Assembly: GCF_014281965.1 (NCBI RefSeq)
Contig: NZ_JACFTB010000010.1
Coordinates: forward strand, 62,001 to 126,000
Direction of reading: 5' to 3'
Source of the DNA: Rhodococcus sp. BP22
GTDB taxonomy: Bacteria > Actinomycetota > Actinomycetes > Mycobacteriales > Mycobacteriaceae
Length of the DNA: 64,000 nt
Of this stretch, positions 27,548 to 35,160 are shown piece after piece; position 1 is the first letter of the stretch; each line of letters opens with the position of its first letter. Under the pieces are notes generated by a model, which saw nothing but the letters and a program-made list of their open reading frames with translations, did not search any database and was not told the DNA's origin. The position numbers and the translations under genes were made by a program.

Positions 27548-28789
27548 ATGGCGACCGTCAAGAGCTTCCTGCTTCCAGATCTCGGTGAGGGCCTCACCGA
27601 AGCCGATCTGATCACCTGGTTGGTGAAGGTCGGCGACACTATCGAACTCAATCAGGTCATCGCCGAGGTGGAAACCGCGAAGGCGTGTGTCGAACTGCCT
27701 TCCCCCTACGCGGGCATCGTCACCGCTCTCCGTGCGGAGGAGGGAACCACCGTCGAGGTCGGCACCCCGCTGATCGATATCTCCGACGTAGCGGAGGTCG
27801 ATCCGGCACCGATAGAACCTGCCCAACAGGAAGAGCCTGTTCCTGTCCTCGTCGGGTACGGAGTTGCAGGTGTTGCGCCCAGCAGACGAGCGAACCGCAG
27901 ACAAGCCATTGCTAGCGTGGACGATCCGACCACGGCCAAGCCGTTGGCGTCACCGCCTGTTCGGCACGTCGCGCAGCAAGAAGGCGTCGATCTGGCCGAG
28001 GTGCCCGCCACCGGAGCGCATGGCGACGTCACTCGTGCAGACATTGCTGCCTATCTCGACCGGGTTCCCGAGAAGGTCGATGTTGGGAGGGATGAGACTC
28101 GCACTCCGATCGCAGGCGTCCGAAAGCACACGGCCGCAGCGATGGTCGCCAGTGCCTTCACTGCTCCACATGTCACCGAGTTCATCACCGTCGATGTCAC
28201 GCCGACCGTCGAACTACTGGACTCGCTGCGGACCACCGATCATTTTCGCGAGGTGCGCCTGACGCCGTTGGCGATGGTCGCCAAAGCCTTGTTGGTTGCG
28301 CTGCGGGGCAATCCGAGCTTGAACTCCGAGTGGGACGAGGACCGGCAGGAAGTTGTCACCAAGCACTACGTCAATCTGGGTATCGCCGCTGCCACGCCGC
28401 GGGGCCTGATGGTGCCCAACATCAAGAACGCGCATGTGCTCGGCCTGAAGGATCTTGCGTATGCACTGGCCGCGTTGACCGGGACGGCAAAGGAAGGCAA
28501 GACCGGGCCCGGTGATCTCGCCGACGGAACGATCACGATCACCAATGTCGGTGTCTTCGGGGTGGATTCGGGGACTCCTATTCTCAACCCCGGTGAGGCC
28601 GCGATCCTGTGCTTCGGAGCAATCCGGCGTCAACCGTGGGAATTCGAGGGGGAGATCGCGTTACGATCGGTGACCACGTTGAGCTTGTCGTTCGATCACC
28701 GCCTCGTCGACGGCGAACAAGGGTCGAGATTTCTCGCCGACATCGCCTCGATGCTGTCCGACCCCAGGAACTTGATCGCGTTGAGTTGA
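27548..28789 (+). CDS. bkdC: 2-oxoacid dehydrogenase E2 (lipoyl acyltransferase)
   Basis: The 413-residue E2 has one lipoyl domain (residues 1-80; lipoylated Lys in VETAKACVELPSP), a linker with a peripheral-subunit-binding domain (about 135-170: ASPPVRHVAQQEGVDLAEVPATG), and the catalytic core ending in SLSFDHRLVDGEQG, with the catalytic His and Asp. It transfers the acyl group to CoA. ATG 27548 follows the bkdB stop by one base. Convergent with the pentapeptide-repeat gene, 9 bases away. Confidence 0.92.
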   Translation: MATVKSFLLPDLGEGLTEADLITWLVKVGDTIELNQVIAEVETAKACVELPSPYAGIVTALRAEEGTTVEVGTPLIDISDVAEVDPAPIEPAQQEEPVPVLVGYGVAGVAPSRRANRRQAIASVDDPTTAKPLASPPVRHVAQQEGVDLAEVPATGAHGDVTRADIAAYLDRVPEKVDVGRDETRTPIAGVRKHTAAAMVASAFTAPHVTEFITVDVTPTVELLDSLRTTDHFREVRLTPLAMVAKALLVALRGNPSLNSEWDEDRQEVVTKHYVNLGIAAATPRGLMVPNIKNAHVLGLKDLAYALAALTGTAKEGKTGPGDLADGTITITNVGVFGVDSGTPILNPGEAAILCFGAIRRQPWEFEGEIALRSVTTLSLSFDHRLVDGEQGSRFLADIASMLSDPRNLIALS

Positions 28790-28798
28790 GAGCGCGTG

Positions 28799-29620
28799 CT
28801 AGGTTTTGGGCCAGTGCGGCGGACGCTCGAGCGCGTCGGGAATCCTGGTTTCGGCATCGCCTTTGGCGGCATTGATCTGAAACTGTGTGAGGAACAAGCT
28901 CTTTCGAAGGTCCGCGCCGGAGAGATCGGTGTCGCGTAGGTCCGCACCGATCATGTCGGCGAATCGCAGATCGGACCTTCGCATGTCTGCTGCGACAAGG
29001 TAGGCACCGCGGAAGCTGGCACCGGTCAGGTCGATGCCCGTCAGCCTCTTGCCGACGAGGTCCGCCCCTCGATAGTTCCTCTTCTTGCCCTTCGCCTGTG
29101 TCCGAACCAGATTGCTGGCCGCCAGCAATACCTCGTTCACTTGTCCTCGATGTCGATCGACGTCGAGCTGTGTGAGCTCATCGGCGGACCCACCGGCCAG
29201 TGCCTCGGTGGCATGGAGAGCGCTCTGCAGTCGAGTACGAACGGGCTCTGTCGCTGGAAGGCCGACTGCCTCGGTCAAGTACCAGAGCAGTTCGTGCAGC
29301 GCACGTACGACCGGAAAGACCTCGAACATCCGACCTGCAAGAGCGGTGTCCTCGCGCCAGCTTCGGCCGTTGAACGTGTGCTGTGAAACTTTTTGCCCAG
29401 CGCCGAAGCAGTCGTACACGGTGCACCCACGGAACCCTGAGCTTCGGAGCTTCGTGTGAATTCCGCAGCGAAAGTCCTCTTGCAAATTGCGGCAGGGCTC
29501 GCCTGCATCCTTGTTCACGGCGAAGTCGGAGGATCGGGCGAACGGTAACGCGACGCAGCAGAGACCGAAGCAGCTCGAACAGTCGGCGAGCAGGTTGGGC
29601 CGTGGGGCGGGCGGAGTCAC
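28799..29620 (-). CDS. Pentapeptide-repeat protein with Cys-rich N-terminus
   Basis: The 273-residue protein has two parts. Residues 10-75 hold a dense set of cysteines (CSSCFGLCC, then C in GEPCRNL, FRCGIH, GCTVYDC), reminiscent of YkgJ-type metal or Fe-S sites. Residues about 185-255 contain pentapeptide repeats (NYRGADLVGKRLTGIDLTGAS, DLRFADMIGADLRDTDLSGADL) that form a beta-helix. A helical region lies between. Some pentapeptide proteins protect gyrase, but nothing here shows that. The combination of a metal-site-like domain with a beta-helix is unusual and its function is unknown. Confidence 0.8.
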   Translation of the reverse strand: MTPPAPRPNLLADCSSCFGLCCVALPFARSSDFAVNKDAGEPCRNLQEDFRCGIHTKLRSSGFRGCTVYDCFGAGQKVSQHTFNGRSWREDTALAGRMFEVFPVVRALHELLWYLTEAVGLPATEPVRTRLQSALHATEALAGGSADELTQLDVDRHRGQVNEVLLAASNLVRTQAKGKKRNYRGADLVGKRLTGIDLTGASFRGAYLVAADMRRSDLRFADMIGADLRDTDLSGADLRKSLFLTQFQINAAKGDAETRIPDALERPPHWPKT

Positions 29621-29751
29621 CCGTCAACTGTCGTCCGATCCTGATGTGTCGGTCAAGTTACCTCCGCTGAGCTGGCGTAACAAATTGTAATTGTGGTCGC
29701 ACAAGTGCAAGACCTCTACCGGCCGCGCACTCGAGCAGCCACCGTGGAGGC

Positions 29752-30876
29752 ATGACCACACCAGCCACCCTGATATCAGCGCGGCCACGGCTGTTCGACA
29801 ACCTCGATCGCCCGGGACAGGTGCTCGAGCACCTCGGCCCCAACTGGTTCGCATCGATCATGGGCACCGGCATCGTCGCCAATGCAGCTGCGACGCTCCC
29901 AGTGCAGGTCACCGGCCTCCACACATTCGCGCTGATCGTGTGGGCAATCGCGTCGGCGGCGTTGATTGCACTGGTCGCTGCTTTCGCGGCGCACTGGATC
30001 CTGCACGGCGGCAATGCCCGTCGATACGCGCGACACCCGGTTGCGTCACTGTTCTACGGCGCCCCACCGATGGCGTTTCTGACGGTCGGTGCCGGAACGC
30101 TCCTCGTCGGCAAAGATGTCCTGGGGCACAGCGCGGCATTGTCGATCGACGTGGTTCTGTGGACGGCAGGCACGCTGATGGGCCTGGCGACAACCGTGTG
30201 GATTCCATGGCGGATGATCGCTGCGCGCGCCCACGCGGCGCCACTGCCGGCCTGGCTGATGCCCGTCGTCCCACCCATGGTGTCAGCCTCCACCGGAGTA
30301 TTTCTGTTGCAGCACATGGAAGGTCGTCCGCGATTGGTTCTTCTTGTCGCCTGCTACGCGATGTTCGCGCTGAGTCTGACCGTGGGTATGTTCACCATGG
30401 CGCTGATCGGGCGGCACTTGCTTCGCGGTGGCACTCCGCCACTTCAGGCCATGCCCACCGTGTGGATCTGCCTGGGTTTGATCGGCCAGTCCATCACCGC
30501 AGCGAACCTGCTCGGCGCCGTCTCGGCAAGAGTATTTTCCGGTGACGATGCAGCCATCGCGTCGGGGCTGCATGTCTTCGGGATCGTGTACGGAATCGTG
30601 ATGGCGGTATTCGGCGCGCTCGTGTTCGCGACGGCCATGGCATTGACCGTCAGGGCGGCGTCGCAGGGACTAACGTTCTCGCTGACCTGGTGGAGCTTCA
30701 CCTTCCCAGTCGGCACCTGCGTTACGGGTGCAGCAGCTCTCGGAACAGCAACGAACAGTACCGGGCTACATCTGCTTGCTGTCGCGTTGTTCGTGCTCCT
30801 CGTCACCGCATGGGCGGTCGTGGCGACCAATACGGTGCGCGGATCGGTGTCCGGACGAATTTTTCTCCCTGCATGA
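29752..30876 (+). CDS. TDT-family transporter (TehA/SLAC1-like)
   Basis: The 374-residue protein has about ten membrane helices and the family opening LGPNWFASIMGTGIVANAA. TDT proteins are anion or C4-dicarboxylate channels and exporters; some confer tellurite resistance, and others export sulfite. The substrate here is unknown. ATG 29752 is used although the GGAGG before it is only one base away, which may reduce translation. Stand-alone gene. Confidence 0.83.
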   Translation: MTTPATLISARPRLFDNLDRPGQVLEHLGPNWFASIMGTGIVANAAATLPVQVTGLHTFALIVWAIASAALIALVAAFAAHWILHGGNARRYARHPVASLFYGAPPMAFLTVGAGTLLVGKDVLGHSAALSIDVVLWTAGTLMGLATTVWIPWRMIAARAHAAPLPAWLMPVVPPMVSASTGVFLLQHMEGRPRLVLLVACYAMFALSLTVGMFTMALIGRHLLRGGTPPLQAMPTVWICLGLIGQSITAANLLGAVSARVFSGDDAAIASGLHVFGIVYGIVMAVFGALVFATAMALTVRAASQGLTFSLTWWSFTFPVGTCVTGAAALGTATNSTGLHLLAVALFVLLVTAWAVVATNTVRGSVSGRIFLPA

Positions 30877-30957
30877 GAGTGGGACCTGCGTTAAAGTCGG
30901 ATCGGAAGTCACACAGTCGTCAGGGCGCTGGACACGGTCGTCCCGGAAGGCTCCTCG

Positions 30958-31755
30958 ATGATTCGACAGGACTCGATCCATCCGTTGTTGCTACTCGACG
31001 TCGTCCGCATCCTCCGTTCCGCCGGATGCGTGTATGCCGAGGACGAGGCACAGTTGCTGACCGCCGTCTTCGACGGCGCCGAACTCGAAAATATGGTGTC
31101 GCGACGCGCGTCGGGCATCCCGCTGGAGCAGTTGCTCGGGTGGGCGGAGTTCTGTGGCATACGCATTGCGGTCGGCCCCGGTGTTTTCGTACCTCGCCGA
31201 CGGACCGAATTGTTGGTGGAGCAGGCCGCATCCCTACCGATCGAGACCGTGGTCGATATTTGTTGCGGTTCGGGCGCGGTTGGAGCTGCTCTCGCGTCCG
31301 AGCTTCCCGGAATCGAATTGCATTGCGCCGACGTCGATCCGGTTGCTCTGGAGTGCGCCCGAATCAATGTCGAGTTCCTCGGTGGCCAGGTGCACCAGGG
31401 TGACTTGTATTCGGCACTACCGCTGAACCTGCGCGGCAACGTCGATGTCGTGGTAGCGAATGCGCCCTACGTTCCGACGGATGAGATCGGCTCGATGCCG
31501 TCGGAAGCGCGCGATCATGAACCGATGGTGGCCCTCGACGGCGGCGTCGACGGTCTCGCGGTGCAGCGTCGGATTGCAGCGGACGCACCGCGCTGGCTCG
31601 TACCCGGTGGCCATCTGCTGATCGAAACCAGCGCACTGCAGGCACCCGAGACTGCGAGCCTCGTTCGAGATGCAGGCTTCGATACACGCGTGGTTCGCTC
31701 GGACGAGCTCGACGCAACGGTCGTGCTCGGAACGATTCCGACGTGCCGTCGCTAG
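30958..31755 (+). CDS. PrmC-related SAM methyltransferase with NAPY motif
   Basis: The 265-residue protein has the HemK/PrmC layout: a helical N-domain (residues 1-80), RRASGIPLEQLLGWAEFCG, VFVPRRRTELLVEQA, then the SAM fold (VVDICCGSGAVGAALA). The catalytic NPPY of true release-factor methyltransferases is replaced by NAPY (Asn168-Tyr171). This matches the known PrmC-related group of unknown substrate, so it is probably not the housekeeping release-factor methylase. ATG 30958 is preceded by a short gap from the TDT gene. No operon partner is evident. Confidence 0.83.
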   Translation: MIRQDSIHPLLLLDVVRILRSAGCVYAEDEAQLLTAVFDGAELENMVSRRASGIPLEQLLGWAEFCGIRIAVGPGVFVPRRRTELLVEQAASLPIETVVDICCGSGAVGAALASELPGIELHCADVDPVALECARINVEFLGGQVHQGDLYSALPLNLRGNVDVVVANAPYVPTDEIGSMPSEARDHEPMVALDGGVDGLAVQRRIAADAPRWLVPGGHLLIETSALQAPETASLVRDAGFDTRVVRSDELDATVVLGTIPTCRR

Positions 31756-31842
31756 AGCTGCTGCCGTCTCGGCATCGGCCGGGCTGATTGTCACCACCGA
31801 ACCGCTCGAACTCGAATTTCATCGAGGTTCTACGGTCAAGAC

Positions 31843-33720
31843 ATGAGCATGGAAGTCACGGCGCGGAACCAGATGTATCGGACGATGAATGCCTCCTCCC
31901 AACAGACGAAGTTCTCGGCTGATACCGCACGCAGAATTTTGACATTCGCGCAGCCACACCGCCGCAAGCTGATCGGTTTCGTCCTGCTCAGTGTGGTGCT
32001 GGCGGCGTTGGCGGTCGCAACGCCCGTCCTGGCCGGTCGAGTCGTCAACGCAATCGTCGACGGCGACGCGTTCGAGGTTGTCCTGCGCCTGGCATTGCTG
32101 ATCGGGCTCATCGCCATCGTCGACGCGGCTATCGGGCTTTTCAGTCGGTGGTTGTCCTCGAACATCGGCGAGGGTCTCATCCTCGACCTACGTACCGCGG
32201 TGTTCGACCACGTGCAGCGGATGCCGATAGCGTTCTTCACCCGCACCAGGACGGGCGCCCTCGTCAGTCGACTCAACAACGACGTCATCGGCGCGCAGAG
32301 GGCGTTCAGCGACACCCTGTCCGGAGTGGTGAGCAACCTGGTCACCCTGGTGCTGACTTTGGTCGTGATGATCGGGATCTCCTGGCAGATCACTCTGATG
32401 GCCTTGATTCTGTTGCCGGTCTTCGTGATACCCGCACGGCGGATGGGCCGACGCCTGGCGCGTCTGCAACGTGAGGCGGCCGATCACAACTCGGCGATGA
32501 GCACACAGATGACCGAGCGGTTCTCCGCACCGGGAGCGACGTTGGTGAAGTTGTTCGGCCAGCCCGACATCGAATCCAGCGAGTTCGCGGTACGTGCTTC
32601 CCGTGTCCGCGACATCGGCGTCCGCAGCGCGATGGTGCAGACGGTCTTCATCACGGCGTTGACGCTCGTCTCGGCACTTGCGCTCGCCGTCGTTTATGGG
32701 CTCGGCGGTTTCTACGCGCTCCGTGGTCAGCTCGACCCGGGCTCTGTGGTGGCACTGTCGCTGCTGCTCACCCGGTTGTATTCACCGCTGACGCAGCTCG
32801 CCAGCGCCCGCGTCGAGATCATGAGTGCACTCGTCAGCTTCGAGCGAGTCTTCGAAGTCCTCGATCTGGTTCCGTTGATCCAGGACAAGCCCGACGCGAC
32901 ACACGTTCCCGACGGGCCGGTGTCGGTGGAACTCGACGACGTCCGATTCGCCTACCCGTCGGCCGACAAGGTGTCGCTGGCCTCGCTCGAAGAAGTGTCA
33001 ACGCTCGATTCACGCGGCGGCGAGGAAGTTCTGCACGGCGTGTCGTTCCGCGCGGAGCCCGGCCAGATGGTGGCACTCGTCGGCACCTCGGGTGCAGGTA
33101 AGTCGACGATCGCCCAGCTGATCGCACGGCTCTACGACGTCGACAGTGGCGCAGTGCGCCTCGCCGGTGTAGACGTGCGCGACTTGACCGCCGAGTCGAT
33201 TCGCGGTGCAGTCGGGATGGTGACCCAGGACGGGCATCTGTTCCACGAGACCATCCGAGCGAATATCGTGTTGCCGCGACCGGACGCGACGGACGAGGAA
33301 GTGTGGGATGCGCTGAACCGGGCCAGGTTGAGCGATCTCGTCGCTTCGCTGCCCGACGGGCTGGACACTGTCGTCGGCGAGCGTGGGTACCGGTTGTCCG
33401 GCGGTGAGAGGCAGCGACTGACGATCGCACGTCTACTCGTCGCGCGCCCGCGAGTGGTGATTCTGGACGAGGCAACTGCGTCGTTGGACTCGACGTCGGA
33501 GGTCGCCGTCCAGGCTGCGCTGAGCGAAGCCCTGGAAGGGAAGACCTCCGTGGTGATCGCCCACCGACTGTCGACCATCCGTGCCGCCGACGTCATTTTG
33601 GTCGTCGAAGCAGGCCGGATCGTCCAGCGCGGTACCCATGAGGAACTCCTCGCAGCGGGGGGACGCTACGAGGAGCTGCATCGGACCCAGTTTTCGGTGG
33701 AAGCGCAGCCTGCGGAGTGA
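31843..33720 (+). CDS. ABC transporter, fused permease-ATPase (exporter type)
   Basis: The 625-residue half-transporter has six membrane helices (about residues 40-320) followed by an ATPase domain. Walker A is GTSGAGKST, the signature is LSGGERQRLTIARLL, and Walker B is VVILDEATASLD. It should function as a homodimeric exporter of a lipid or drug-like compound; the substrate is unknown. The 3' end carries a 33-bp tandem duplication that repeats the last codons and the stop. Two further in-frame ATGs lie shortly downstream (in RNQMYRTMNAS), so the first 15 residues are uncertain. Confidence 0.88.
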   Translation: MSMEVTARNQMYRTMNASSQQTKFSADTARRILTFAQPHRRKLIGFVLLSVVLAALAVATPVLAGRVVNAIVDGDAFEVVLRLALLIGLIAIVDAAIGLFSRWLSSNIGEGLILDLRTAVFDHVQRMPIAFFTRTRTGALVSRLNNDVIGAQRAFSDTLSGVVSNLVTLVLTLVVMIGISWQITLMALILLPVFVIPARRMGRRLARLQREAADHNSAMSTQMTERFSAPGATLVKLFGQPDIESSEFAVRASRVRDIGVRSAMVQTVFITALTLVSALALAVVYGLGGFYALRGQLDPGSVVALSLLLTRLYSPLTQLASARVEIMSALVSFERVFEVLDLVPLIQDKPDATHVPDGPVSVELDDVRFAYPSADKVSLASLEEVSTLDSRGGEEVLHGVSFRAEPGQMVALVGTSGAGKSTIAQLIARLYDVDSGAVRLAGVDVRDLTAESIRGAVGMVTQDGHLFHETIRANIVLPRPDATDEEVWDALNRARLSDLVASLPDGLDTVVGERGYRLSGGERQRLTIARLLVARPRVVILDEATASLDSTSEVAVQAALSEALEGKTSVVIAHRLSTIRAADVILVVEAGRIVQRGTHEELLAAGGRYEELHRTQFSVEAQPAE

Positions 33721-33755
33721 CCCGGGTGGGTGGAAGCGCAGCCTGCGGAGTGACC
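33696..33755. repeat. 33-bp-period tandem duplication at a stop codon
   Basis: A 27-base identical segment occurs at 33696-33722 and again at 33729-33755, beginning GGTGGAAGCGCAGCC and ending GGAGTGACC. The period is 33 bases. The first copy contains the ABC transporter stop codon, and the second lies in the short convergent gap before the lipase end. Confidence 0.85.
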
Positions 33756-33769
33756 TGCGGAGCCAGGGT

Positions 33770-34984
33770 TCAGCAGTTGCTGGGTGCAGGGACTCCGTCG
33801 AAGCGGGCATTGATCCAGTCCAGTGCCTGCGGCAATCCGAGGACCGCTGCGGTGAGGTGGTCGTTGCTTTCCACCTGGACCTCTTGGACCTGGACGCCGG
33901 CTGCGCAGTAGCGGCCGAGAGTGTTGGTGATCGAGGAGACTGGAATGAGGGCGTCGGTCGGGCTGTGCCACTCGAAGTACGGAGCTTTCGGCACTCCGGG
34001 ATACATTTCGACGCTGTTCTCGTTGACGGCGGCGACCATTTCCGGGCTGTTGATCAGGTCGGTGGTGTCGGCGACCTGGGTCGCGCTCTTTCCTGCGCCC
34101 ACACGAAGGATGTCGTTGGTGCATCCGTTCTGCATTTCACGGGCCATTTGCTGTCCGAGCGGGTTGAGCTGGGCTGTGATGGGAATGCGGTTGGGGTACT
34201 CGCGTTCGAGACCGAGGGCTGCTGCGAAAGCGAGGCCGAAGACTGGATGGGGATTGAATCCGAGTTCGCGAGCCATCCGTTCGAGGTTCATCGGAGCTCC
34301 GCCTGCTGCGCTGCCGACGATGTTCAGTTCCGGAGCGTAGGCAGCCTGCAAGGCCGCAGCCCACGCCGTCGCCATTCCGCCGCCCGAGTATCCCGCGAGG
34401 GCCACCGGGCTCTGCGCTACTTGGAGCGGATCGAAGCGCTGGGCGGCCCGAATGCTGTCGAGGACGATCTGTCCGCCCAACTTCGCGGCGCCGTACGCAC
34501 TGTTCGGTCCGAGGTGATCGGCGATGTTGACGGTCCAGCCGCGCTGCAGCGCCGCGTTGAGTGCCGGGGCTTCGCGAATGACGAGGTTGGGGTCGTTGGA
34601 CCACAGCGCCTGTGAAGGAGCGCATTCCAAACCGAGTGCATTGATGATGTGTTGGTAGGAAAGCAAGGGGCCATTGGGCGCTTTGTTCCTAGGGGCGATG
34701 ACGGTGGTGACCGCCGCGATCGGCGCACCGGTCGAATTCGTCGAACGGAATCGCAGCTGCCAGACGTCCACGTCGAAAAATCCGGCCGGCGGAGCCATCG
34801 GTCGACTCGAGATGATGTCGCCCGGGTTCTTCGCCTCCAGGTCCGGCGTTGGACCGTAGAACGCGTCCGAGATCGGCGTCGGTTGTAGCGGACCGGCCGC
34901 AGCCGGGACCGCTGCCATCATGGCGGAACACGCGACCAGGGCTGCGGTCACTCCGGCGGCCCCCATCAATGCAATAGCGCGCAT
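33770..34984 (-). CDS. Secreted lipase (LIP family)
   Basis: The 404-residue protein starts at ATG 34984 with a classical signal peptide (MRAIALMGAAGVTAALVAC region, cleavage near AAAGP). The longer frame upstream has no family similarity. GYSGGGMATAWAA holds the nucleophile Ser, with FEWHSPTDALIP and a late His (SNDHLTAA) as likely Asp and His partners. Cys residues near ECAPSQAL, NGC and the C-terminal SNC may form disulfides. It belongs to the same family as the anchored protein at 9214-10515 but is exported. Lipid ester substrate unknown. Confidence 0.87.
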   Translation of the reverse strand: MRAIALMGAAGVTAALVACSAMMAAVPAAAGPLQPTPISDAFYGPTPDLEAKNPGDIISSRPMAPPAGFFDVDVWQLRFRSTNSTGAPIAAVTTVIAPRNKAPNGPLLSYQHIINALGLECAPSQALWSNDPNLVIREAPALNAALQRGWTVNIADHLGPNSAYGAAKLGGQIVLDSIRAAQRFDPLQVAQSPVALAGYSGGGMATAWAAALQAAYAPELNIVGSAAGGAPMNLERMARELGFNPHPVFGLAFAAALGLEREYPNRIPITAQLNPLGQQMAREMQNGCTNDILRVGAGKSATQVADTTDLINSPEMVAAVNENSVEMYPGVPKAPYFEWHSPTDALIPVSSITNTLGRYCAAGVQVQEVQVESNDHLTAAVLGLPQALDWINARFDGVPAPSNC

Positions 34985-35160
34985 AGCGTCGTAACCCTTT
35001 CGAAAATTTTGGACTCGAACTGAGACTGGCTCATTTCGCAACCACCCGAGGGGTATATGTAAAAAAATATCCCACCCGTTACTTTCCGCCCCTCCAGGGC
35101 GCAGTGGAGAAAGTGCGCCGAAAAAGTGTTGAAGCCCCATAAAGGGTGTTCCTTACGAGG

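Noticed and set aside
33581..34615. 344-codon plus-strand frame over the secreted lipase
   Set aside because: Antisense shadow of the lipase gene without any recognisable domain.
35000..35160. Possible terminator between ligD and the secreted lipase
   Set aside because: Short complementary pieces (AGCCCCATA / TATGGG) exist but do not form a convincing stem followed by a T-run.
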